The notes below the pieces were generated by a model. It worked only from the letters and a program-made list of their open reading frames with translations, was not told the origin of the DNA and did no database searches. From CAUJIW01 sp963205175 (GTDB lineage: Bacteria > Pseudomonadota > Alphaproteobacteria > Sphingomonadales > Sphingomonadaceae), in the NCBI GenBank assembly GCA_041060555.1, contig JBEUDS010000015.1: DNA of 64,000 bases; one strand, written 5' to 3'. Below are positions 33,625-42,592 of this stretch, in pieces. Each line of letters opens with the position of its first letter. Within the stretch, counting starts at the first letter, position 1. A program made the translations under genes and the position numbers.

Positions 33625-34431
33625 ATGTCCCAACCTGCATCCCCGGCCAGCCGCCGGCGCTTCCTCACCCTGGCACTCGCCTGCCCGGCCTGCGCCGTCG
33701 CCGCCCGCGTGGGCATTGCCGCCGAACACGCCGCGCCCAAGGGCGGCCATGACGCACCCCACTGGTCCTACGAAGGCCCCACCGGCCCCGCCCAGTGGGG
33801 CAAGCTGGCGCCTGGCGACGCCCTGTGTGGCATCGGCCGTGAACAGTCACCCGTCAACCTGACCGAGGCCATCCCCGCCGCCACGCCGGATCTCGCGACC
33901 CGCTGGGCGCCGGCCACGGCCGAGATCATCCACAATGGCCACACCATCCAGGTCAACTGGCCGGCCGGCAGCGAGGCGGTGATCGATCGCCAGCCGCACC
34001 AGCTGCTGCAGTTCCATTTCCATCACCCCAGCGAGCATGTGATCGACGGCCGCAGCTTTCCGCTGGAAGTGCATTTCGTGCATCGCAACGCCAGCGGCGG
34101 CCTCGCCGTCGTCGGCCTGTTCTTCACCCCCGGCCCCGCCAACCCGACGCTGGAGGCCATCTGGTCGGCGATGCCGACCCAGGCCGGCGACAAGACGCGC
34201 CTGGCGGCACCGCTGGACATCGCCAGCTTCCTGCCCGGCGATCCCACCAGCTACCGCTATGCCGGATCGCTGACGACGCCGCCGTGCAGCGAAGTGGTGT
34301 CGTGGGTGGTGCTGCGCCAGCCCGTCAGCGCCTCGCCGGCGCAGATCGAGCGCTTCGCGGCGCTGTTTCCGATGAACGCCCGGCCGGTGCAACCGCTCAA
34401 CCGGCGCAAGCTGCTGCTCGACCTGCTGTGA
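33625..34431 (+). CDS. Alpha-class carbonic anhydrase, Tat-exported
   Basis: Zinc enzyme of 268 residues that interconverts CO2 and bicarbonate in the periplasm. A twin-arginine signal (SRRRFLTLALA) precedes the domain. Family motifs are HWSYEGPTGPAQWG, EQSPVNL, and the zinc ligands in LQFHFHHPSEH and LEVHFVHRN; TTPPCSEVVSWVV closes the active site. Two Cys (CGIGREQSP and PPCSE) can form the usual disulfide. The ATG at 33625 has GGAAGG upstream. The following SPOR gene starts in its stop (GTGA). Confidence 0.94.
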   Translation: MSQPASPASRRRFLTLALACPACAVAARVGIAAEHAAPKGGHDAPHWSYEGPTGPAQWGKLAPGDALCGIGREQSPVNLTEAIPAATPDLATRWAPATAEIIHNGHTIQVNWPAGSEAVIDRQPHQLLQFHFHHPSEHVIDGRSFPLEVHFVHRNASGGLAVVGLFFTPGPANPTLEAIWSAMPTQAGDKTRLAAPLDIASFLPGDPTSYRYAGSLTTPPCSEVVSWVVLRQPVSASPAQIERFAALFPMNARPVQPLNRRKLLLDLL

Positions 34432-35222
34432 TCGCGCCACGCCCCGTTGCCAACCTGACAGTCGCGCTGATCGCCGCGCTGGCCGCATCGCCGGCCGTCG
34501 GCGCCGCGCCGCTGGAAGGCACCTGGCGGGTGGTCGCCGCAGTGCCGGTTTCGGGCACCAGCCCGGCCGCCGATGCGCTGGCCGGCATGACGCTGGTGGT
34601 CGATGCCGCCAGCGTTCGCGACCCCTTCGGCCGCCGCTGCGGCGGGCCGCAGCAACTGACCCGGATGCGCGGCCTGGGCGAAACGCTGGGCCTGCGGGCG
34701 GTGCCCGCCGGGATCGACCTCAACCCGATGGCGGCGGTGGAGGTGGTGCGCATCGTCTGCGACGGGCAGATCCTGCTGGATGCCGCCCGAATCGGCGGCG
34801 GCGACGGCCTGGTCATCCGCGGCGAGCAGGTGCTGCTGTTCCTCAGACCAGAAGCCGCGCCACCGGTGCGCGAGACCGCCCTGCCTGCCCCGACGGCGAC
34901 CCATGACGCCGCCCATCCGCCGGCCCACGACGCCCCCGGCGACGCCGGTCCGAGGTTGCGCCTGCATCTGGCCTCCTACGCCCTAGCCGACAACGCCGCC
35001 ACCTACTGGCGGACGCTGACGGCACGGGTGCCGGCGCTGGCGGCGCTGTCGCCGGAAACCGCGCCCACCAACATCCCCGGCAAGGGCCGGATGCTGCGGC
35101 TCTATGCCGTCGGCGACGCTGCCACGGCGCGGACAGCCTGCGCCGCGATCCAGGCGGCCGGCGCCTATTGCCAGCCCATGCCCGCCAGCGGCAACGCCGT
35201 CCCCGGACATTCCGCGCAATAA
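34428..35222 (+). CDS. SPOR-domain exported protein of unknown function
   Basis: Protein of 264 residues starting with GTG, overlapping the carbonic anhydrase stop by four bases, so the two are coupled. It has a signal peptide (TVALIAALAASPAVGAAP), then an unrecognised domain (about residues 30-140) with paired Cys (RRCGG and IVCDG), a Pro/Ala/His-rich linker and a C-terminal SPOR-like domain (RLHLASYALADNAATYW to AGAYCQPM). SPOR domains bind denuded peptidoglycan at septa. Homologues of the middle part are not recognised. Confidence 0.7.
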   Translation: MIAPRPVANLTVALIAALAASPAVGAAPLEGTWRVVAAVPVSGTSPAADALAGMTLVVDAASVRDPFGRRCGGPQQLTRMRGLGETLGLRAVPAGIDLNPMAAVEVVRIVCDGQILLDAARIGGGDGLVIRGEQVLLFLRPEAAPPVRETALPAPTATHDAAHPPAHDAPGDAGPRLRLHLASYALADNAATYWRTLTARVPALAALSPETAPTNIPGKGRMLRLYAVGDAATARTACAAIQAAGAYCQPMPASGNAVPGHSAQ

Positions 35223-35342
35223 TCTGTCCCGATACCCGTTGACCTGCCCGCCAAAAGCGGCTTTTCTGCCGCTCTGTCGGGGCCGGCGCGCCTGCGCCGC
35301 CGCCCGCTTCCGCAACTTTCAATCCCCGGGGGGACTGTCTTG

Positions 35343-37154
35343 ATGTTGAAGACCACCACCGCCATGGCCCTGGCGCTTGGATTAGCCGTGGCTGCGACCC
35401 AGCCGGCGCGCGCCGCCGACGCGCCCACCGCCGCCGACGCGGCGGCCTTCGTTGCCAGCGCCGAGCAGCAACTGGCGGCCTTGAGTGAATATGCCAGCCG
35501 CGTGGCGTGGGTGAACGCCACCTATATCACGGAAGACACCGACTGGCTGTCGGCGCGCGCCGGCACGGAATACACCGAACTGGGCGTCAAGCTCGCCAAG
35601 GAAGCCGCCCGTTTCGATGCCGTGCAGGTGGCGCCCGAGCTGCGCCGCAAGCTCACCATGCTGAAGCTCGGCCTGGTGCTGCCGGCGCCCTCGACGCCCG
35701 GCGCGGCACTCGAACTCAACGACATCGCCACCCGCCTGCAATCGACCTACGGCAAGGGCCGGGGCACGCTCGATGGCCAGCCGGTGGCCGGTGTCGACAT
35801 CGAGGAGAAGATGGGCACCGAGCGCGACCCGGCGAAGCTGAAGGAGATGTGGGTCTCCTGGCACGATAATGTCGGCAAGCCGATGCGCCAGGACTATGCC
35901 CGCATGGTCGAGATCGCCAACCAGGGCGCGCGCGAGCTGGGCTTCAAGGATGTCGGCGCCATGTGGCGCGCCGGCTATGACATGCCGGCGGACGATTTCG
36001 CCAGGCTCACCGATGACCTGTGGGGTCAGGTGAAGCCGCTGTACGACCAGCTGCACTGCTACACCCGCGCCAAGCTCAACGAAAAATACGGCGATGCCGT
36101 CCAGCCCGCGAGCGGGCCGATCCGCGCTGACCTGCTGGGCAACATGTGGGCGCAGGAGTGGGGCAACATCTACGACGTCGTGGCCCCCAAGGGCGCCGAC
36201 AAGGGCTATGACCTCACTGAACTGCTGGTCGCCAAGGGCTACACGCCGGAGCAGGTCATCAAGACCGGCGAGGCCTTCTTCACCTCGCTGGGGCTGGAGC
36301 CGCTGCCGCAGACCTTCTGGGACCGCTCGATGATCACCAAGCCGCGTGACCGCGAGGTGGTCTGTCACGCCAGCGCCTGGAACCTCGACAACAAGGATGA
36401 CATCCGCGTCAAGATGTGCACCAAGGTCAACGGCGACGATTTCGTCACCGCTCACCACGAGCTTGGCCACAACTTCTACCAGCGCGCCTACAACAAGCAG
36501 GATTTCCTTTATCTCAATGGCGCCAACGATGGCTTCCATGAGGCGATCGGCGATTTCGTCGCGCTCAGCGTGACGCCGGACTACCTGGTCAAGCTGAACC
36601 TGCTCGACAAGGCGAAGGTGCCGCCCGCCAGCGCCGACATCGGCCTGCTGATGGCCCAGGCGCTCGACAAGGTGGCGTTCCTGCCGTTCGGCCTGCTGAT
36701 CGACAAGTGGCGCTGGCAGGTGTTCTCCGGCGAGATCAAGCCCGAGGCCTACAACGCCGGCTGGTGGAAGCTGCGCACCCAGTATCAGGGCATCGTGCCA
36801 CCGGAAGCGCGCGACGAGACCGATTTCGACGCCGGCGCCAAGTACCATATTCCCGGCAACACGCCCTATACCCGCTACTTCCTGGCGCGCATCCTGCAGT
36901 TCCAGTTCCACCAGGCCGCCTGCAAGCAGGCCGGCTGGAAGGGGCCGCTGCACCGCTGCTCGATCTACGACAACAAGGAAGTCGGCAAGAAGCTCAACGC
37001 CATGCTGGAAATGGGCGCCTCCAAGCCGTGGCCGGAAGCGCTGCAGGCCTTCACCGGCTCGCCCAGGATGGACGCCAGGGCGATGGTCGCCTACTTCCAG
37101 CCACTGATGAGCTACCTGCAGAAGGAAAACAAAGGCCGTCAGTGCGGCTGGTAA
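35343..37154 (+). CDS. M2 family peptidyl-dipeptidase (ACE-like)
   Basis: Secreted zinc dipeptidyl carboxypeptidase of 603 residues, related to angiotensin-converting enzyme. A signal peptide (MLKTTTAMALALGLAVAAT) is followed by the helical M2 fold. The HExxH motif is in TAHHELGHNFYQRAY, with the third ligand Glu in GFHEAIGD 23-24 residues later. PTPYTRYF-like segment NTPYTRYFLARILQFQFH near the end is also conserved. Cys pairs are consistent with the periplasm. GGGGGGAC precedes the ATG at 35343. A strong terminator follows, so it is monocistronic. Confidence 0.95.
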   Translation: MLKTTTAMALALGLAVAATQPARAADAPTAADAAAFVASAEQQLAALSEYASRVAWVNATYITEDTDWLSARAGTEYTELGVKLAKEAARFDAVQVAPELRRKLTMLKLGLVLPAPSTPGAALELNDIATRLQSTYGKGRGTLDGQPVAGVDIEEKMGTERDPAKLKEMWVSWHDNVGKPMRQDYARMVEIANQGARELGFKDVGAMWRAGYDMPADDFARLTDDLWGQVKPLYDQLHCYTRAKLNEKYGDAVQPASGPIRADLLGNMWAQEWGNIYDVVAPKGADKGYDLTELLVAKGYTPEQVIKTGEAFFTSLGLEPLPQTFWDRSMITKPRDREVVCHASAWNLDNKDDIRVKMCTKVNGDDFVTAHHELGHNFYQRAYNKQDFLYLNGANDGFHEAIGDFVALSVTPDYLVKLNLLDKAKVPPASADIGLLMAQALDKVAFLPFGLLIDKWRWQVFSGEIKPEAYNAGWWKLRTQYQGIVPPEARDETDFDAGAKYHIPGNTPYTRYFLARILQFQFHQAACKQAGWKGPLHRCSIYDNKEVGKKLNAMLEMGASKPWPEALQAFTGSPRMDARAMVAYFQPLMSYLQKENKGRQCGW

Positions 37155-37181
37155 CCCCAGACCAATCACGACGATCGTGGC

Positions 37182-37215
37182 AAAGGCCGGGCTTGATGCC
37201 CGGCCTTTGTGTTTT
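37182..37215 (+). terminator. Rho-independent terminator after the M2 peptidase
   Basis: AAAGGCCGGGC (37182-37192), loop TTGAT and GCCCGGCCTTT form a perfect 11-bp stem followed by GTGTTTT. Confidence 0.85.
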
Positions 37216-37312
37216 GCGCCCGGCGACGTTTGGCCCATGTCATTGCCGCCGGCGGCAACCGGGCGTATGAGCGCAGCGTGCCCTGCAATGCCGTCGACCG
37301 AGGAGATGCCGC

Positions 37313-38185
37313 ATGTCCGCCACCTATCGTCCCCGCCGCAGCGCGCTTTACATGCCCGCCTCGAACGCCCGCGCGCTGGAGAAGGCCCGGAGTCTCGCCT
37401 GCGACGTGGTGATCCTCGACCTTGAGGACGCCGTGGCCCCGGACGCCAAGGAGACCGCCCGCTCCGCCGCCGCGAAAGCCGTTTGGGACGGCGGTTACGG
37501 CAACCGCGAGCTGGTGATCCGGGTCAACCGGCTCGATACGCCGTGGGGGATCGATGACGTCCACGCCGCGGCGGCCGCCGGCCCGGCAGCCATTCTGCTG
37601 CCCAAGGTCGAGGGCCCGGCGGAAGTGGAACATCTGGCGCTGGAGATGGACAAGGCCGGCGCCCGCCCCGACGTGCGCATCTGGTGCATGATCGAGACCC
37701 CGCGCGGCTTCCTGCGCATCGAGGACATCGCCTTCGCCCACAACCGGCTGGGCTGCCTGGTCATGGGCTTTGCCGATCTGGTGAAGGATCTGCGCGCCGA
37801 GGACACCCCGGACCGGGCGCCGCTGGCCTATGCCATGAGCCGGGCGGTGATGACGGCGCGCGCCGCCGGCCTCGACATCCTCGACGGCATGTACCCGGAC
37901 TTCCGCGACATCGCCGGCCTGGAAGCCCAGGCGGTGCAGGCCCGCCAGTTCGGCTTCGATGGCAAGACGCTGATCCACCCCGGCCAGATCGACACCGTCA
38001 ACGCAGTGTTCGCGCCCTCGGCCGAGGCGGTGGCGCACGCCCGCGCCGTGGTGGCGGCGTTCACCGCCGCGCGCGCCGCCGGCAAGGGGGTGGCGACGCT
38101 GGACGGGGTGATGGTCGAGTCGCTGCACGCCGAGGTCGCCCAGCGCCTGGTGGACATCGCCGACGCCATCGCCGCGCGTGGCTAA
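37313..38185 (+). CDS. HpcH/HpaI-family CoA ester lyase (CitE-like)
   Basis: Protein of 290 residues of the citrate lyase beta/malyl-CoA lyase group. RRSALYMPASNARALEKA and VILDLEDAVAPDAKE form the N-terminal half; VNRLDTPWGIDD, MIETPRGFLRIEDIA and GKTLIHPGQID follow, with the Arg, Glu and Asp that bind Mg2+ and CoA ester. Without citrate lyase alpha or gamma subunits nearby, a stand-alone malyl-CoA or citramalyl-CoA lyase is more likely. GAGGAG lies seven bases before the ATG. Confidence 0.9.
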   Translation: MSATYRPRRSALYMPASNARALEKARSLACDVVILDLEDAVAPDAKETARSAAAKAVWDGGYGNRELVIRVNRLDTPWGIDDVHAAAAAGPAAILLPKVEGPAEVEHLALEMDKAGARPDVRIWCMIETPRGFLRIEDIAFAHNRLGCLVMGFADLVKDLRAEDTPDRAPLAYAMSRAVMTARAAGLDILDGMYPDFRDIAGLEAQAVQARQFGFDGKTLIHPGQIDTVNAVFAPSAEAVAHARAVVAAFTAARAAGKGVATLDGVMVESLHAEVAQRLVDIADAIAARG

Positions 38186-38200
38186 GTCATTAGGTTAACA

Positions 38201-38218
38201 CTGTCTTTACCCAGTCAC
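38201..38218 (+). promoter_or_regulatory. Pho-box-like direct repeat
   Basis: CTGTCTT-TACC-CAGTCAC has the 11-base periodicity of a PhoB site (CTGTCAT, 4 bases, CTGTCAT), matching 6 of 7 and 5 of 7 positions. It lies 92 bases before the phytase-like gene. Only a weak call. Confidence 0.3.
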
Positions 38219-38309
38219 GCCAGCGTAACGCCGGCGTCATGCTGGCCCGCTAGTCGCCCCTCAACAAGACGCCACACAGGCGCTGTTCAATTCATTGAGG
38301 GGCAACATC

Positions 38310-39824
38310 ATGACGAAATTCCTGGCCGGGCTGGCGCTCGGCACCAGCCTGCTTGCATCGCTGACCGCCCAGGCCGCGCCGACGCTGGTCAACGCCTTGT
38401 CGATCCCGATGGGCACCGACCTGTCGGGCGAGCCCTCCGAAGGCGCGCAGAATCGCCTCGGCGGCATCTTCTCCGACCTCTACTACGACCGCCATACCGG
38501 CTACTATTACGCGCTCGGTGATCGCGGCCCCGGCGGCGGCGTGCTGCCCTATGCGCCGCGCATCAACAAGTTCGCGCTGACCGTCGACCCGGTGACGGGC
38601 GCGGCCTCCAACTTCGTGCTGGTGGACACCATTGTCTTCAAGCAGGCCGACGGCAGCAGCTTCACCGGCCTCAACCCGTCGCTCGACCCCAACAACGGCA
38701 GCAAGAGCGTGCTCGGTGGCTCGTTCGACCCCGAGGGTCTGACGATGACCAAGAACGGCCACTTCCTCGTCGCCGACGAATATGGTCCGTCGATCAAGGA
38801 ATTCGACGCCAGCGGCAAACTGGTCCGCGCCTTCACCACGCCGGAAAATCTGCTGCCAAAGCAGGGCGCGACCCTGAACTACGTTGACGGGCGCGGCACC
38901 ATCACCACCGGCCGGCAGGACAATCGTGGCTTCGAGGGCCTGACCATCACGCCGGATGGCAAATACGCCCTCGCCGTAATGCAGGATCCGCTGGTCAACG
39001 AAGGCACCGACAACGGCGCCATCGACGGTCGCCGCAGCCGCAACGTGCGCATCGTCAAGTTCGACGTCGCCACTGGCGAGGCGGTCGGGCAGTATATCTA
39101 CCAGCTCGACGCCCGCGCCGACATCAACGCCAACGTGCCGGGCCACACCTTCGGCGGCAGCGCCCAGGGCCGCAACATCGGCCTGAGCGCGATCATCGCC
39201 ATCAACGACCAAGAGTTCCTGGTCATCGAGCGCGACAACCGCGGGCTGGGCGTCGAGAACCCCGACCTCACCGATGGCAACGACGCCGATTTCGTCGGCA
39301 TCAAGCGCATCTACAAGATCGACATCACCGGCGCGACCGACGTCTCCGGGATCGACCTCACCAACACCAACAGCCTGCCGGGCGGCGTCTCGCCAGTGTC
39401 GAAGACGCTGTTCCTCGACCTCGCGGCGGCGCTCAACGCCGCCGGCCTGCCGATCACCGAGAAGATGGAAGGCATCACTTTCGGTGAATTCCTCAACGAC
39501 GGTTCGCTGTCGTTCCTGATGGGCATCGACAATGACTTCTCGGTCACCCAGACCGGCAGCGGCACCCAGTATGACGTCTGCGCCGGCCCGACCTTCGCCG
39601 GCGCCACCGACGAGTTCAGCAACACCATCCCGCTGGGCAGCACCTGCCCGGACGGCACGGCGCTGATCGACAACTGGCTCTACGCCTTCACCCTCAGCGC
39701 CCAGGACGTGGCCGGGCTCAACTTCGTGCCCCAGGCGCGCGTGCCGGTGCCGGCTGCCGCCCTGCTGTTTGGCGCCGGCCTGGCCGGCGTCGCGGCGCTG
39801 CGCCGGACCCGCCGGGCGCGCTGA
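38310..39824 (+). CDS. Phytase-like esterase domain protein with VPxPA C-terminal sorting tail
   Basis: Secreted protein of 504 residues. It has a signal peptide (KFLAGLALGTSLLASLTAQA), then a beta-propeller phytase-like domain (GGIFSDLYYDRHTGYYYALGDR, FDPEGLTMTKNGHFLVADEYG, NRGFEGLTITPDGKYA). It ends in VPVPAAALLFGAGLAGVAAL and a basic RRTRRAR tail, the VPxPA variant of the PEP-CTERM signal handled by exosortases. It is the second such protein in the window. GAGGGG precedes the ATG at 38310. Enzymatic activity is assumed from the family, not demonstrated. A terminator follows. Confidence 0.88.
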   Translation: MTKFLAGLALGTSLLASLTAQAAPTLVNALSIPMGTDLSGEPSEGAQNRLGGIFSDLYYDRHTGYYYALGDRGPGGGVLPYAPRINKFALTVDPVTGAASNFVLVDTIVFKQADGSSFTGLNPSLDPNNGSKSVLGGSFDPEGLTMTKNGHFLVADEYGPSIKEFDASGKLVRAFTTPENLLPKQGATLNYVDGRGTITTGRQDNRGFEGLTITPDGKYALAVMQDPLVNEGTDNGAIDGRRSRNVRIVKFDVATGEAVGQYIYQLDARADINANVPGHTFGGSAQGRNIGLSAIIAINDQEFLVIERDNRGLGVENPDLTDGNDADFVGIKRIYKIDITGATDVSGIDLTNTNSLPGGVSPVSKTLFLDLAAALNAAGLPITEKMEGITFGEFLNDGSLSFLMGIDNDFSVTQTGSGTQYDVCAGPTFAGATDEFSNTIPLGSTCPDGTALIDNWLYAFTLSAQDVAGLNFVPQARVPVPAAALLFGAGLAGVAALRRTRRAR

Positions 39825-39852
39825 ACTCCGACTGATATCTGACTGAACTGGC

Positions 39853-39882
39853 AGGCCCGGGACGCACGTCCCGGGCCTTTTT
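39853..39882 (+). terminator. Rho-independent terminator after the phytase-like gene
   Basis: AGGCCCGGGAC (39853-39863), loop GCAC and GTCCCGGGCCT (39868-39878) pair perfectly over 11 bp and run into TTTTT. Confidence 0.88.
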
Positions 39883-39991
39883 CGCGTCCGTCCGATGCCA
39901 ATCGCTTCATGGGCGATTTTACATGAACGCCCCATGAGGCGCCCATTGACGCCCCTTAAGCCGGGCGACGTTCCCAATCCGCGAGGACGTC

Positions 39992-41272
39992 GTGACCCTG
40001 CAACTGCTCACCCCGCTACTGCCATCGCCCCCGCGGGCGACCCCCTCCCGACCGCCGGTGCGCCAGCAGCCCTTCCTGCCGGCGTTGCCGGTCCGCGACG
40101 CCCTGCCCGACCGACCGGACGTCGCCTTCCTGGTGTTCGACCTGCGCGGCTCCGGCGTGGTGCGCAACCTGTGCCATCTGGTCAACGCCACGGTGGAGGC
40201 CGGCTGGCGTGTCTGCCTGGTGATGGTGCGCGATGGCGGCGAGCTGGCCGGTCAGCCGCTCGACCCGCAGGTGGAACGCCACATCCTGCTGCCCGGGCAC
40301 GCGCTGCCCCAGCGCGCACTGGCCATTGCCCAGGCGGTGCCGGCGATGCGCCGCTGGCTGGCGAACCATCACCCCCGCGTGCTGTTTTCCGCTGGCAGCC
40401 ATATTCACCCGCTGGCCGCCGCCGCCGTGGTAGGCCAGGCCGCCCGGCCGCGCGTCATCATGCGGCTGTCCAATGACTTCCGCCACGAACGCCCTCGCGG
40501 CGTCGGCCGCATGCTCAGTCGGCTGCGCGCCCCGCTGATGCGCGGCCTGATGCGGAGGGTCGCCTCGCAAGCCGACGATCTGGTCTGCGTCGCCCGGGAA
40601 CTCGCCGACCGGGCATCCCGCGAACTCGCACCGGTGAACGCGCGGCTGCACGCCATTCCCAACGGTGTCGACATCGCCGGTGTCAGCGCCGCGGGCCGCG
40701 CGGCTGTCAGCGACCCCTGGTTCAGCGAGGGTACAACGCCGGTCGTCCTTGGCATCGGCCGGCTGGTGGCGCAGAAGAATTTCGCCATGCTGCTGCGTGC
40801 GTTCGCACTGGCGCGCGCCCGGCGGCCGCTGCGACTGGCGATCCTCGGCACCGGCGGCCAGCAGGCGACGCTGCAACGGCTGGCAATCCAGCTGGGCATC
40901 GCCGATGACGTCCGGCTGATGGGGTTCGACGCCAATCCCTATCGCTACCTCGCCCGCGCCAGTCTGCTGGTGCAGACGTCATTGTGGGAAGGCATGCCCA
41001 ACGTCCTGCTGGAAGCGTTCGCCGCCGGCTGCCCGGTGGTCGCCACCCGCTGCCCCACCGGCGTCGTCGAACTGGTGGAGACGCCGGACGGGCCACTGGC
41101 ACCGCTGGTGGCCCTCGACGACGTGCCCGGACTGGCCCAGGCCATGCTCGACCGGCTCGACGCGTCCCGCGACAGCGACCGGCTGATCGCGCGCGCGCGC
41201 CAGTTCGAACGGTCGCACATGCTGCACCGCTACGTCGACCTCATCGAGGCCAGTCTGGCGACGGCCCCCTGA
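39992..41272 (+). CDS. Glycosyltransferase family 4 protein
   Basis: GT-B enzyme of 426 residues. The core starts with VAFLVFDLRGSGVVRNLCHL after a Pro-rich N-terminal extension of about 35 residues. The conserved C-terminal half has GIGRLVAQKNFAMLLRAFA, GFDANPYRYLARASLLVQTS and EGMPNVLLEAFAAGCPVVAT with the E-x7-E pattern. It starts with GTG after GCGAGGACGTC. It stands alone between a terminator and the PepSY operon; the sugar it transfers is not known. Confidence 0.9.
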   Translation: MTLQLLTPLLPSPPRATPSRPPVRQQPFLPALPVRDALPDRPDVAFLVFDLRGSGVVRNLCHLVNATVEAGWRVCLVMVRDGGELAGQPLDPQVERHILLPGHALPQRALAIAQAVPAMRRWLANHHPRVLFSAGSHIHPLAAAAVVGQAARPRVIMRLSNDFRHERPRGVGRMLSRLRAPLMRGLMRRVASQADDLVCVARELADRASRELAPVNARLHAIPNGVDIAGVSAAGRAAVSDPWFSEGTTPVVLGIGRLVAQKNFAMLLRAFALARARRPLRLAILGTGGQQATLQRLAIQLGIADDVRLMGFDANPYRYLARASLLVQTSLWEGMPNVLLEAFAAGCPVVATRCPTGVVELVETPDGPLAPLVALDDVPGLAQAMLDRLDASRDSDRLIARARQFERSHMLHRYVDLIEASLATAP

Positions 41273-41306
41273 TCCCCGATCTCTCCCACCAACCACGAGG
41301 AAACCC

Positions 41307-41873
41307 ATGAACACTCCCCGCACCTTTTTCGCAGCCCCCGCCATCATTACCGGGTTGCTGGTCACCGCCCTGCCCGCCACCGGTTCGGCCGCGCCAACCG
41401 CGAGCGACACTCCGGCGCCGGTGACGCTGCGCCTGGTCGAGCCCGTCGGCCTGCGTCAGGCCGTCCGCGTCGCCGAGGAGGCCGTACAGGGACGCGCCCT
41501 GGAAGCCGAGCTGGACACCCTGCGCGGGCGCCCGGTCTATGAGGTCGACGTGCTGCGCGGCCGCTCGGTGCATCGCGCCGTCATCGACGCGCAGTCCGGC
41601 ACGCTGATCTCGCGCGATCGCCAGGTCGTCGACAGCCTGTACCTGCGCGTCTTCCGGTCCGACCGGCTTGGTGCCGCCCGCACCGCCGAACGGCCGCTGG
41701 TCGACCTGATCGCGGCGGTGGAAACACAGACCCGCGGCAAGGTGCAGGAGGTCAGCCTTGATGAGATGGACGGCCGCCTCTATCTGGAAATGGATGTCGC
41801 CATCGAGGGCCGGCGCCAGGAAATCACCGTCGATCCGCGCTCGGGGACGATGATTCTCGGCGCGCTGGACTGA
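41307..41873 (+). CDS. PepSY-domain periplasmic protein
   Basis: Exported protein of 188 residues with a signal peptide (MNTPRTFFAAPAIITGLLVT) and two PepSY repeats: one about 48-95 (GLRQAVRVAEEAVQGRALEA to DAQSGTLISRD) and one about 130-186 (VDLIAAVETQTRGKVQEVSL to VDPRSGTMILGALD). GAGGAAACCC precedes the ATG. PepSY proteins often inhibit proteases or act beside two-component sensors. The response regulator and histidine kinase genes follow by 18 and 23 bases, so it is likely an accessory sensor part or a target. Confidence 0.85.
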   Translation: MNTPRTFFAAPAIITGLLVTALPATGSAAPTASDTPAPVTLRLVEPVGLRQAVRVAEEAVQGRALEAELDTLRGRPVYEVDVLRGRSVHRAVIDAQSGTLISRDRQVVDSLYLRVFRSDRLGAARTAERPLVDLIAAVETQTRGKVQEVSLDEMDGRLYLEMDVAIEGRRQEITVDPRSGTMILGALD

Positions 41874-41891
41874 CACGCGGAACGGGACGAA

Positions 41892-42569
41892 ATGCGCCTG
41901 CTGGTCATTGAGGACGACGCCCGGGTCGGCGCTCACGTCACGCGGGGCCTGCGTGATGCCGGCCACACGGTGGATCTGATCGCCGACGGCCGGGAGGGAC
42001 TGTTTCATGCGGCCGCCGGCGGCTACGACGTCATCGTGCTCGACCGCATGCTGCCCCATGTCGATGGCATGGCCATCCTGTCCGCCCTGCGCACGGGCGG
42101 CGACCCGACCCCGGTCCTGCTGCTCAGCGCGCTGGGCACGGTCGAGGACCGGGTCGCCGGTCTGCGGGCTGGCGCCAACGATTATCTCACCAAGCCGTTC
42201 GCGCTCATCGAACTGGTCGCCCGGGTCGACGCGCTGGGGCGGCGTCCGGCGCCCGCCAGCGAGGCCATGGTGCTGGAAGTCGCCGATCTGCGGTTCGATC
42301 TGCGCGGCCGGACCGTCGAGCGGGCCGGCCGGCGCATTGAGCTCAGCCCGCGTGAGCAGCGTCTGCTGGAATATATGCTGCGCCACCAGGGCCATGTGCT
42401 GACGCGCGGCATGATCCTGGAGGCGGTATGGGATTACCGCTTCGACCCGCAGACCAACATCGTCGACCAGCACATCAGCAACCTGCGCCAGAAAATCGAC
42501 AAGGGCTTCACGCCGGCACTGATCCACACCGTGCGTGGCGCCGGCTACACCTTGCGGGTGGAGAGCTGA
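41892..42569 (+). CDS. OmpR-family response regulator
   Basis: DNA-binding regulator of 225 residues. The receiver has LLVIEDDARVGAHV, the acceptor in VIVLDRMLPHVDG, and NDYLTKPFALIEL. The C-terminal winged helix has LSPREQRLLEYMLRHQGHVLTR and VDQHISNLRQKIDKGF. The closest well-known group is the PhoP/QseB/CzcR type. It sits between the PepSY gene and the histidine kinase gene and forms their two-component partner. It borders the metal-resistance island, but gene order places it in the flanking chromosome. Confidence 0.92.
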   Translation: MRLLVIEDDARVGAHVTRGLRDAGHTVDLIADGREGLFHAAAGGYDVIVLDRMLPHVDGMAILSALRTGGDPTPVLLLSALGTVEDRVAGLRAGANDYLTKPFALIELVARVDALGRRPAPASEAMVLEVADLRFDLRGRTVERAGRRIELSPREQRLLEYMLRHQGHVLTRGMILEAVWDYRFDPQTNIVDQHISNLRQKIDKGFTPALIHTVRGAGYTLRVES

Positions 42570-42592
42570 CGCATGGCAGCGGGAGCCACCCG

